64,000 bases of DNA from Limnochordaceae bacterium. Lineage in GTDB: Bacteria > Bacillota > Limnochordia > Limnochordales > Geochordaceae. The first letter of the stretch is position 1. Each line of letters begins with the position of its first letter. A model generated the notes under the pieces. It was not told where the DNA came from. It was given only the letters and a program-made list of their open reading frames with translations, and did no database searches. Below are positions 57,125-64,000 of the stretch, one piece after another. Position numbers and translations under genes: made by a program. Location: contig JADBKR010000003.1 of NCBI GenBank assembly GCA_014896295.1, positions 62,001 to 126,000 on the forward strand. The letters are read 5' to 3'.

Positions 57125-58131
57125 ACCCGCTCGTACTGCTCCACCATCCGGTCCACGGTAAAACGCGACTCGACCCACCGCCGGCAGGCCGCCCGATCGA
57201 TGCGGTCGAGGGCCCTGGCAGCCTGTTGGGCTTCTTCCAGCGTGTGCACCACGTAGCCCGTCTCCCCGTGACGCACCACCTCCCCCACGGCACCCAGATC
57301 CATGCCGATGACCGGCGTGCCGCACGCCTGAGCTTCCACCAGCGCGAGCCCGAACGGCTCCGGGACGGTACACAGGTGGACGAGGGCCCGCGCCCCGCCC
57401 AGGAACCGGTCGCGCTCTTCGGGGCCCAGGTGCCCCACGTATTCGATCCGGCGACCGTCGAGGTGCGGGCGGATCTCTCGTTCGAAGAAGTCGCGTTCGT
57501 CGGGCGGGATGAGCGCGGCCATCTTCAACGGGATCCCTGTCCTGCGGGCGAGTTCCACGGCCAGGTGCGCGCCCTTCTTCGGGGACATCCGCCCGAGGAA
57601 CGCCAGGTACCCCTCGGCGCGCGACGAGTAGGTGAACTGGCGCAAATCGACGCCGTTGTACACCGTGGCCACGTAGCGGAGCTCGGGAAGGCCGTCCCGT
57701 TCGGCGTTGCTGATGGAGACGTACGGCAGGTGGGCGAAGCGGCGGTAGATCAGGTGGGTCGAGGGTTCGAGGAGCGCCGATCCGTGCAGGGTCGTGACGA
57801 TGGGCGTGTCCACGAGCGGCGAGAAGGCGAGGGGATGGGCGTTGAAGTGGTTGTGCAGGAGCTCGAACGCCCCCTCCCTGGCCAGGCGGAACGCCTCCGC
57901 CATGTGGAGCAACTCGTACGACTTCGCGTCCAGCCGGGGATCTTCCCCCAACGGGCGGGGACACACCGCCACCAGCCGGGCGGCCGTCTCGCTGTCGGCC
58001 GTCGCAAAGAGCGTCACCTCGTGGCCCCGCCGGGTGAGCCCTTCGGCCAGGTGAGAGACGACCTGCTCCCACGGCCCGTAGCGACGGGGCGGGGTGCGCC
58101 ACGTGATGGGGCCCAACAGACCGATCCGCAA
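57040..58131 (-). CDS. GT4-family glycosyltransferase
   Basis: This is a 363-residue GT-B glycosyltransferase. Features are the N-terminal LRIGLLGPITWRTPPRRYGP, the LHNHFNAHPLAFSPLVDTPI segment near 95, SISNAERDGLPELRYVATVY near residue 142, LGRMSPKKGAHLAVE near residue 185, and the EX7E motif in PEPFGLALVEAQACGTPVIG near residue 267. It resembles enzymes acting on sugars or lipids in high-GC bacteria, with no clear acceptor. The TTG at 58131 follows GGGAGGAGG. After YEAVLDAS near residue 340 the tail is a serine/arginine-rich run overlapping the HIT gene, so the true end could be earlier if a frameshift is present. Confidence 0.82.
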   Translation of the reverse strand: MRIGLLGPITWRTPPRRYGPWEQVVSHLAEGLTRRGHEVTLFATADSETAARLVAVCPRPLGEDPRLDAKSYELLHMAEAFRLAREGAFELLHNHFNAHPLAFSPLVDTPIVTTLHGSALLEPSTHLIYRRFAHLPYVSISNAERDGLPELRYVATVYNGVDLRQFTYSSRAEGYLAFLGRMSPKKGAHLAVELARRTGIPLKMAALIPPDERDFFEREIRPHLDGRRIEYVGHLGPEERDRFLGGARALVHLCTVPEPFGLALVEAQACGTPVIGMDLGAVGEVVRHGETGYVVHTLEEAQQAARALDRIDRAACRRWVESRFTVDRMVEQYERVYEAVLDASSARRSRSATASSSSRSGAV

Positions 58132-58297
58132 GGGTACCGGCAGCCTCCTCCCCCGGCAGTGTATCCCCGAAAGGGGCTCCGGCGCGAAACCGGACCTGCT
58201 CCCGCGCAGCGGCGGGGGCTCATCCCCGCAGAGCCGAGCCTTGTCGTGAAATTTCGTGTGGTTGGCAGAAGGAGTTGAGGAAGCGGCGCCGAAACAG
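58132..58297. other. Intergenic region upstream of the division cluster
   Basis: Together with the MraZ-box repeats and the leader to 58441 this makes about 310 bases without a gene. I see no clear sigma-A promoter; the segment AAATTTCG near 58247 is the only AT-rich patch. Confidence 0.35.
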
Positions 58298-58334
58298 GTG
58301 GGCGCGGAGTGGGGGAAAGTGGCGCGGAGTGGAG
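58298..58334 (+). promoter_or_regulatory. Phased GTGG repeats, candidate MraZ operator
   Basis: GTGG occurs at 58298, 58309, 58319 and 58329, that is, every 10-11 bases, as GTGGGC, GTGGGG, GTGGCG and GTGGAG. Two longer copies of GGCGCGGAGTGG start exactly 20 bases apart (58301 and 58321). MraZ proteins bind direct TGGG or GTGG repeats with a ten-base period upstream of mraZ, which fits this array about 110 bases before the gene. Confidence 0.65.
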
Positions 58335-58441
58335 GACCCCGCCAAGCGGCCGGGCAGGGGCTCCTGCGGCCCACGTCGCGTCACGCCCCCACAAAGCATC
58401 TCTGAAGCCGGCTCCACGCTCTCGGATGGGACCTCGACGCC

Positions 58442-58882
58442 GTGGCATTCATGGGGGAGTACCAGCACCAGCTGGACGAGAAGGGGCGGCTCATCATCCC
58501 GGCTCGCTTCCGGGAGGAACTGGGCAGCCCGTTCATCGCCACGCGCGGGCTCGACCGCTGTCTGTTCGCCTTTCCGGCCCGGGAGTGGAGCGCGGTGGAG
58601 GAGAAGCTCCGGGCGCTGCCGCTCACCCAGAGCGACGCCCGGGCTTTCGTGAGGATGCTGCTCGCCGGCGCATCTCCGGTCGAGATCGACCGTGCGGGGC
58701 GAGCCTTGATCCCCCCGCACCTGCGCCAGTACGCAGGCCTCGCCCCGCAACGGGAGGTCGCGGTGCTGGGGGTCGGGAGCCGGGTGGAGATATGGGACCT
58801 GCAGGGGTGGCAAGATTACGCCAGCCGGGCCCAGAGCAGCTTCGAAGCCATCGCCGAGAAGATCGTGGGGCTCGGCTTGTAG
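58442..58882 (+). CDS. mraZ: Transcriptional regulator MraZ
   Basis: This is a 146-residue DNA-binding protein with two SpoVT/AbrB-like domains (about residues 5-50 and 80-125). The signature FMGEYQHQLDEKGRLIIPAR is at the start and IDRAGRALIPPHLRQYAGL near residue 81. MraZ controls its own division and cell-wall operon in the bacteria studied, through the repeats noted at 58298. The GTG start is accepted because the family begins M-FMGEY. The ribosome site is weak. Confidence 0.93.
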   Translation: MAFMGEYQHQLDEKGRLIIPARFREELGSPFIATRGLDRCLFAFPAREWSAVEEKLRALPLTQSDARAFVRMLLAGASPVEIDRAGRALIPPHLRQYAGLAPQREVAVLGVGSRVEIWDLQGWQDYASRAQSSFEAIAEKIVGLGL

Positions 58883-58884
58883 GC

Positions 58885-59820
58885 GTGGTGGACGGCGTGG
58901 AGCGGGAGCACCGGCCCGTGATGGTCCGGGAGGTGATCCGCTGGCTCGAGCCCCGGCCGGGCGGCCTCTACGTGGATGCGACCGTCGGAGGCGGAGGCCA
59001 TGCCCGCGCGCTACTCGAGGCGGCCGGTGGCCAGGCGCGTCTCATCGGATTGGACCGGGATCCGGAAGCGCTCGAGGTGGCCGCCAGGAATCTCGAGGCG
59101 TGGAGCGACCGCGTCGCTTTATTGCACGCGGATTTTTCTGAACTCGGGGCGAAACTTCGGGAAATCCATGCCGGCGCAGTCGATGGCGTCATCTTCGATC
59201 TGGGCGTGTCGACCCACCAACTGGAAGATCCGAGGCGGGGCTTCACGTACCAGGTACCCGACGCTCCTCTCGACATGCGGATGGATCCGCGGCTGTCGGT
59301 CACGGCGGCCGACCTTCTCCAGCGACTGGACGTGCGGCAGCTGGCCGATCTCTTCCGCCGTTACGGCGAAGAGCGCTGGGCTTCTCGTATCGCCCGGTTC
59401 GTGGTGGAGCAAAGGGCGCGGCGCGCCATCCGAACGGCGGGCGAGCTCGTGGAGTGCATCAAGGCGGCCGTTCCGGCCTCTGCTCGCAGGAAAGGGGGAC
59501 ATCCCGCCCGGCGCGTCTTCCAGGCGCTTCGCATCGCGGTCAACGCCGAGCTGGAGCAACTGGAGCGGGCGCTGCCCCAGGCCCTCGAGGCTTTGAAGCC
59601 TGGCGGACGGGTGGTGGTCATCAGCTTTCACTCGCTCGAGGATCGCCTGGTCAAACAGGCGTGGGTGCGAGCCGCGCGGGAAGGGCGGCCGGTTCGGGTC
59701 CGGATCCTGACGTCCCGTCCCGAGCGGCCATGTCCGCAGGAGGTGGCCCAAAACCCCCGGGCCCGGAGTGCCCGGCTACGGGCTGCCGAAAGGGTACTGG
59801 CCTCGGAAGGGAATGCATAG
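58885..59820 (+). CDS. rsmH: 16S rRNA (cytosine(1402)-N4)-methyltransferase RsmH
   Basis: This is a 311-residue SAM-dependent methyltransferase acting on the ribosomal P-site. Motifs are HRPVMVREVIRWL near residue 9, the SAM-binding DATVGGGGHARALLEA near residue 31, LGVSTHQLEDPRRGFTY near residue 105, and the substrate loop FHSLEDRLVKQAWVRAAREG near residue 250. GTG starts at 58885, 58888 and 58897 are all possible. It begins three bases after the mraZ stop. Confidence 0.93.
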   Translation: MVDGVEREHRPVMVREVIRWLEPRPGGLYVDATVGGGGHARALLEAAGGQARLIGLDRDPEALEVAARNLEAWSDRVALLHADFSELGAKLREIHAGAVDGVIFDLGVSTHQLEDPRRGFTYQVPDAPLDMRMDPRLSVTAADLLQRLDVRQLADLFRRYGEERWASRIARFVVEQRARRAIRTAGELVECIKAAVPASARRKGGHPARRVFQALRIAVNAELEQLERALPQALEALKPGGRVVVISFHSLEDRLVKQAWVRAAREGRPVRVRILTSRPERPCPQEVAQNPRARSARLRAAERVLASEGNA

Positions 59821-59828
59821 AGGTGGCC

Positions 59829-60374
59829 ATGGCAAGCGTGCGCGCTAGCCTCGTCGACCGCCGGGATTGGGAGGAGCGGGAGACGCCGGCTCCGGAGGAG
59901 CCGGCAGACACGGTATGGCAGCGACCGTCTCGCCTGGTGGCGGCGTGGATGGTGGGAGTGGCCACGGTGGTGGCTTTCTCCGCTGCCTATTTGAGCCTGA
60001 TGGTGCACATGACCCTGGTCTCCCGCCAGGTGGAGAGCCTGGAGCAACAGCTCGCGATGGAAAAGCGGCGAGGGCAGGCGCTCGAAGTGGCGCTTGCTCG
60101 GGAGCTCTCTCCCGGAAAGACGGAGGAGCTGGCCCGAGTGCAGCTGGCGATGGTCAAGCCGAAGCAAGTCCGGCTGCTGCCGGTCGAGCCGGCGCCCGCG
60201 ACGTCCGAGGTGCAGCTTGCCAGAGTCCACGAGCTGTCGCTGCAGCAGGTCCGCAGGGCGGACGAGCGTGGGAGGGGCCCGGCCGGGCTGGTGGCCCGGG
60301 TTGCCTCGGCCCTCGGGCAGCTCCTCGTCGACAAGCCTGCAGCCCTGGCGCGTCAGCTTCCCCGGTGGCCGTAG
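59829..60374 (+). CDS. FtsL-like cell division protein
   Basis: This 181-residue membrane protein has a cytoplasmic N-terminus, one helix at about residues 38-62 (LVAAWMVGVATVVAFSAAYL), then a short coiled coil (SRQVESLEQQLAMEKRRGQA) and an unusually long polar tail. Position between rsmH and the PBP gene, and this layout, fit the fast-evolving FtsL divisome protein. Sequence alone would not prove it. It is longer than typical FtsL (about 100-120 residues). Confidence 0.7.
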   Translation: MASVRASLVDRRDWEERETPAPEEPADTVWQRPSRLVAAWMVGVATVVAFSAAYLSLMVHMTLVSRQVESLEQQLAMEKRRGQALEVALARELSPGKTEELARVQLAMVKPKQVRLLPVEPAPATSEVQLARVHELSLQQVRRADERGRGPAGLVARVASALGQLLVDKPAALARQLPRWP

Positions 60375-60415
60375 ATGCGAGGCGAGCATAGCGCAAGGAA
60401 GGCGCGGGAGCGCGG

Positions 60416-62569
60416 TTGGTACGCTACCCTGCCATTTCACCGACCGGGGTGCGCCGGCGGATCGCGTGGCTCCTCCTGGGGACCCTGGCTGCGGGCGCGG
60501 CACTCACGGCACGGCTATTCTACCTGCAGGTGGTACGACACGGCCACTTCACCCGTCTCGCCCTCGAGCAGCGGCTGAGACCGTTGCCCCTCGACGCCCA
60601 GCGGGGCACCATCCTCGACCGTTCGGGTAACAAGCTGGCCATCAGCGTCAGCGCCGACGCGGTGTACGCGGTCCCCTCCGAGGTGGGGGACCCGGCCGGT
60701 ACCGCGCGCAAACTGGCTTCGGTGCTCGCGATGGATGCCCGGGAGATCGAACAGCGCCTGCGGATGCGCCAGGCAACGGTCTGGATCGCGCGCAATCTGG
60801 GGCCGGAGCAAGCTCAGGCCATCCGGACGCTCCGCCTGCCGGGCATCGGGCTCGTGGAGCGTCCCCAGCGCGTCTACCCCAACGGCACCCTCGCGGCCCA
60901 GGTGCTGGGCATCACGGGGATCGACAACCAGGGGTTGGAAGGGCTCGAGTTTTACTACGACGCGCACCTGCGCGGCGTCCCGGGCAGGGTCGAGGCCGAG
61001 CGGGACGCGGCCGGCCGGGAGATTCCCGGCGGCGTGAGCCGCTACGTGCCGGCAGAGGATGGCCACACCCTGGTGCTCACCATCGACCAGGTGATCCAGT
61101 ACCGGGCCGAGCGGGAGCTGGAGCGGGCCGTCAAGGAGACCCAATCGGACTTCGGGCTGTTCGTCGCCGTCGACCCGTCCACCGGCGAGATCCTGGCGAT
61201 GGCCCAGTACCCCGGCTTCGACCCCAACCACTACAGCGACTACCCTCCCGAAGTGCGGCGCAACCGGGCCGTCACGGACCAGCTCGAGCCCGGCTCGACG
61301 TTCAAGGTGGTCACGGGATCCGCCGCGCTGGAGGCCGGCGTCGTCCGGCCCGACGACCGGTTCTTCGACCCGGGCTTCGTGCTGATCGGCGGGGGCAAGG
61401 TCAGCTGCTGGCTGCCGGGGGGCCACGGGAGCCAGAGCTTCGTCGAGGCCGTGGAGAACTCGTGCAACCCGGTCTTTGCCATCATCGGAGCCCAGCGCCT
61501 CGGCCCTGCACTCTTTTACAAGTTTGCCCGAGCGTTCGGCTTCGGCGAGCCTCTCGGGATCGACTTCCCGGGCGAGGCAGCGGGCTCCCTGCCGGTCCCG
61601 GGCTCGATCGCCCACGGCGAGATCCTCCGGTGGGCCAACATCGGGTTCGGGCAAGGGGTCTCCGTGACGCCCCTGCAGCTGGTGATGGCGGCTGCCACCA
61701 TCGCGAACGGCGGGGTATTGATGAAGCCCCACCTGGTGCGGGAGATCCGGACCGCCGACGGGCAGGTGCTGGAGCGCATCCCGCCCATGGCCCTGCGGCG
61801 CGTCCTCTCGCCGGCCACGGCACAGGAGTTTGCCCGGATGATGCGCAGCGTCGTGGTCAACGGTTCCGGGACCCGGGCGGAGATTCCTGGTTATCGCGTC
61901 GCCGGCAAGACCGGTACGGCCCAGATCCCGCGGCCGACGGGGGGTTACGGTGACGACACGATGGCCTCGTTCTTGGGCTTCGCCCCCGTGGACGCTCCAC
62001 GCATCGTGGGCGTGGTGATGCTCTACAGGCTGAAGGTGCAGCCTCGGTGGGGCGGGTTGTGGGCGGCTCCCACCTTCAAGGCGATCATGGAGGACGCCCT
62101 GGGATATCTGCGGGTGCCCCGGCGGGAGGAGAAACCGAAGCAACCTTCCAAGGACGCCAACGGGGTCCAGATGGTGCTGGTGCCCAACGTGCTCTACCTG
62201 ACGGCCGAAGAGGCCGCCCAGAAGCTCGGCGCCGCCGGGCTCAAGACGGGGATCGAGGGCACCGGCCAGCTCGTCGTCGACCAGGTCCCGAGGGGCGGAG
62301 CCGAAGTGGATCCAGGGACGCGGGTGCTGCTGGTCCTCGACCAGCACGTCCACCCGGTGGAACGGAGCGAAGTGGAGGTGCCGCCGGTCCTGGGCAAGAG
62401 CGTGAGGGACGTAGCTGCCATCCTGGCGGAGTACGGCCTCATCCTGCACGTGGACGGCTCGGGATTCGCCACGTTTCAGAGTCCGAGCCCGGGAACCCGC
62501 GTGCCGGTCGGCAGCCCGGTGGAGGTGCGGTTCCAGCCTCCCGGGAGCGGAAAGGAAGCGTCACCGTGA
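60416..62569 (+). CDS. Class B penicillin-binding protein with two PASTA domains (FtsI/PBP2b or SpoVD type)
   Basis: This is a 717-residue septal transpeptidase. One N-terminal membrane helix (about 14-36) is followed by the PBP dimerisation domain (QRGTILDRSGNKLA near residue 62) and the transpeptidase domain with the active Ser in EPGSTFKVV near residue 292, SxN as NSCNP near 348, and KTGT near 497. Two C-terminal PASTA domains lie at about 590-645 and 652-712. Bacillus has both PBP2b (two PASTA) and SpoVD (one PASTA) here; this single gene is closer to PBP2b by PASTA count. The TTG start is supported by GGGAG five bases upstream. Confidence 0.9.
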   Translation: MVRYPAISPTGVRRRIAWLLLGTLAAGAALTARLFYLQVVRHGHFTRLALEQRLRPLPLDAQRGTILDRSGNKLAISVSADAVYAVPSEVGDPAGTARKLASVLAMDAREIEQRLRMRQATVWIARNLGPEQAQAIRTLRLPGIGLVERPQRVYPNGTLAAQVLGITGIDNQGLEGLEFYYDAHLRGVPGRVEAERDAAGREIPGGVSRYVPAEDGHTLVLTIDQVIQYRAERELERAVKETQSDFGLFVAVDPSTGEILAMAQYPGFDPNHYSDYPPEVRRNRAVTDQLEPGSTFKVVTGSAALEAGVVRPDDRFFDPGFVLIGGGKVSCWLPGGHGSQSFVEAVENSCNPVFAIIGAQRLGPALFYKFARAFGFGEPLGIDFPGEAAGSLPVPGSIAHGEILRWANIGFGQGVSVTPLQLVMAAATIANGGVLMKPHLVREIRTADGQVLERIPPMALRRVLSPATAQEFARMMRSVVVNGSGTRAEIPGYRVAGKTGTAQIPRPTGGYGDDTMASFLGFAPVDAPRIVGVVMLYRLKVQPRWGGLWAAPTFKAIMEDALGYLRVPRREEKPKQPSKDANGVQMVLVPNVLYLTAEEAAQKLGAAGLKTGIEGTGQLVVDQVPRGGAEVDPGTRVLLVLDQHVHPVERSEVEVPPVLGKSVRDVAAILAEYGLILHVDGSGFATFQSPSPGTRVPVGSPVEVRFQPPGSGKEASP

Positions 62570-64000
62570 CGGTAGAGGAATTGGCCGCGTGCCTTGCCCC
62601 CTCGAGCGGCCGGGACGCGCATGGGAGTCCCCCTCCAAGAGAGGGGCGCTCGTGCGGGGCGTGCGCTACGACTCCAGGGAGGTGGTGCCGGGAGACGTCT
62701 TCGTCTGCATCCGTGGCCATCAGCACGACGGCCATGCGTTCGCAGGCGAGGCGGCCGGCAGGGGCGCCGTGATGATCGTGACCGAGCGACCCCTGCAGGG
62801 GGGCCTGGAAGACCAGGTGCCCACGGTGCGGGTCGGCGACAGCCGCTCGGCTCTGGCCATCGCGGCGGCCGCCTTCTTCGGCCATCCCGACAGGGCCCTG
62901 CGGCTGGTGGGCGTGACGGGCACCAACGGGAAGACGACCACCACCTTCCTGACCAGAGCGGTGCTGGAGGCCGGCGGGTACCGTACGGGGCTGGTGGGGA
63001 CCGTGCTGCGGGTCGTGGGCGACGAGGTGCTGGACGCCGATCGGACCACCCCCGAGTCGAGCGACATGCTCGAGCTCTTTTCCCGGATGGTCCAGGCGTC
63101 GAGCACGCACGCGGTGACGGAGGTATCGTCCCACGCCGTGGTGCTGCGGAGGTTGGCCGGCATCGAGTACGACGTGGGCATCTTCACCAACCTGACGCAA
63201 GACCACCTGGACTTCCACGGCACCATGGAAGCCTACCGGGATGCCAAGGCCGCCTTCTTCGCCTCCCTCACGCCGGGAACCAAGGGTCACAAGCTTGCCA
63301 TCGTCAACGGCGACGATCCGTCCGGCGAGTACATGGCCCATGAGAGCGCTGCCCCGGTGGTGCGTTACGGGCTCGACCCCCGCTGGGACGTGACGGCCGA
63401 GCAGGTGCGGCTGGGCGGGCAGGGAGCCTCCTTCCTGGTGAAGAGCCCGTGGGGGCAGGCAGAGGTACGGCTGAAACTCTCCGGACGCTTCAACGTGTAC
63501 AATGCGCTCGGGGCGCTGGCGGCGGGGCTCCACGAGGGTGTCCCGCTCGAACGGGCGGTGCTGGGGCTGGAGCGGGTGGAAGGGGTACCGGGGCGCTTCG
63601 AAGCGATCCGGGAGGGGCAGCCGTTCGAGGTGATCGTGGATTACGCCCACACGCCCGACGGGCTCGAAAACATCCTCAAGGCGGCCCGGGACCACGGCCC
63701 GCGGCAGGTCTGGGTAGTCTTCGGATGCGGCGGCGACCGGGACCGCGGCAAGCGGCCCATCATGGGGAGCATTGCGGCACGCCTGGCCGAGCGGGTGGTC
63801 ATCACCTCGGACAATCCCCGGAGCGAAGAGCCCGAGAGCATTTGCCGGGAGATCGAGCGAGGGGTGCTCGAGGGGCGCCGCTCGAGCGAAGCCCGGCTGG
63901 AGGCGTACGAGGTCGTCGTCGACCGCAGGCAGGCCATCGAGCAGGCGCTGAGAGGAGCGGCGCCGGGCGACATGGTCGTGATTGCCGGGAAGGGTCACGA
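62566..64000 (+). CDS. murE: UDP-MurNAc-tripeptide synthetase MurE, split by a one-base deletion and cut by window end
   Basis: This ligase adds the third peptide residue to the peptidoglycan precursor. The start (VTVEELAACLAP) is in the frame of the GTG that overlaps the PBP stop (GTGA). From VRGVRYDSREVVPGDVFVCI onward the protein is in another frame. One more G in the run at 62643-62646 restores EGALVRGVRYDSRE. Further on are the ATP loop VTGTNGKTTTTFLT, the LTQDHLDFHGTMEAY block, and the specificity motif DNPR near 63811-63822, which marks meso-diaminopimelate as the added amino acid. The frame is open to the window edge, about 15-20 residues short of a normal end. Confidence 0.88.

Overview
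The window comes from a chromosome of very high G+C content, with many GTG and TTG starts and short intergenic gaps. It looks like a spore-forming, high-GC member of the Bacillota, for example Limnochordia- or Symbiobacterium-like. The supporting signs are a short 371-residue primary sigma factor, an alpha/beta-type small acid-soluble spore protein behind a sigma-G-like promoter, an alpha2/beta2 glycyl-tRNA synthetase next to ppdK-dnaG-rpoD, a SUF locus with SufU, a fadN-fadA-fadE set of the Bacillus kind, and an mraZ-rsmH-ftsL-PBP-murE cluster whose MurE carries the meso-diaminopimelate motif. The lineage assignment is inference.

Layout. 1-413: right end of an IS256-family element. 727-3560: a GT4 glycosyltransferase and a radical SAM protein, ending at a strong terminator and followed by a fabH relic. 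3682-8783: a cluster resembling the catechol/quinone stress genes of Bacillus (two-domain VOC dioxygenase, FrnE-like DsbA protein, flavin reductase, HxlR regulator, DoxX protein, luciferase-like monooxygenase), with a shared candidate operator in two of its promoters. 8860-14038: heme A synthase, an MFS transporter, modAB without modC, and a chemoreceptor-like protein. 14329-22538: kdpFABCDE with an extra 28-codon membrane ORF in front. 22564-25101: an isolated mreB-like gene, a CDGSH protein and a CorA transporter, all on the minus strand. 25184-39225: the housekeeping run yebC-ruvC-ruvA-ruvB-DUF2905-recO-DUF4342, glyQS, ppdK, dnaG, rpoD and a CAU tRNA. 39228-43225: sufCDSU on the minus strand, without sufB. 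43426-44752: a zinc-ribbon coiled-coil gene and rnpB. 44754-55229: an ADP-forming acyl-CoA synthetase pair, transketolase, a ComB-like phosphatase and the beta-oxidation operon. 55299-58131: the spore protein, phosphofructokinase, a HIT protein and a second GT4 glycosyltransferase. 58298-64000: the division and cell-wall cluster with phased MraZ-box-like repeats, cut by the window end inside murE.

The genes form small metabolic units. The fad operon makes acyl-CoA and acetyl-CoA, which the ADP-forming synthetase could turn into ATP. Pyruvate phosphate dikinase, phosphofructokinase and transketolase serve central carbon flow. Kdp and CorA handle potassium and divalent cations. The flavin reductase probably feeds the luciferase-like monooxygenase.

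The main caution is technical. Six genes (the MFS transporter, kdpB, ruvA, glyS, sufC and murE) are each split by one or two single-base indels at short base runs. Correcting each indel restores a full-length, well-conserved protein. Several of these genes are normally essential, so sequencing or assembly error is the most likely cause.
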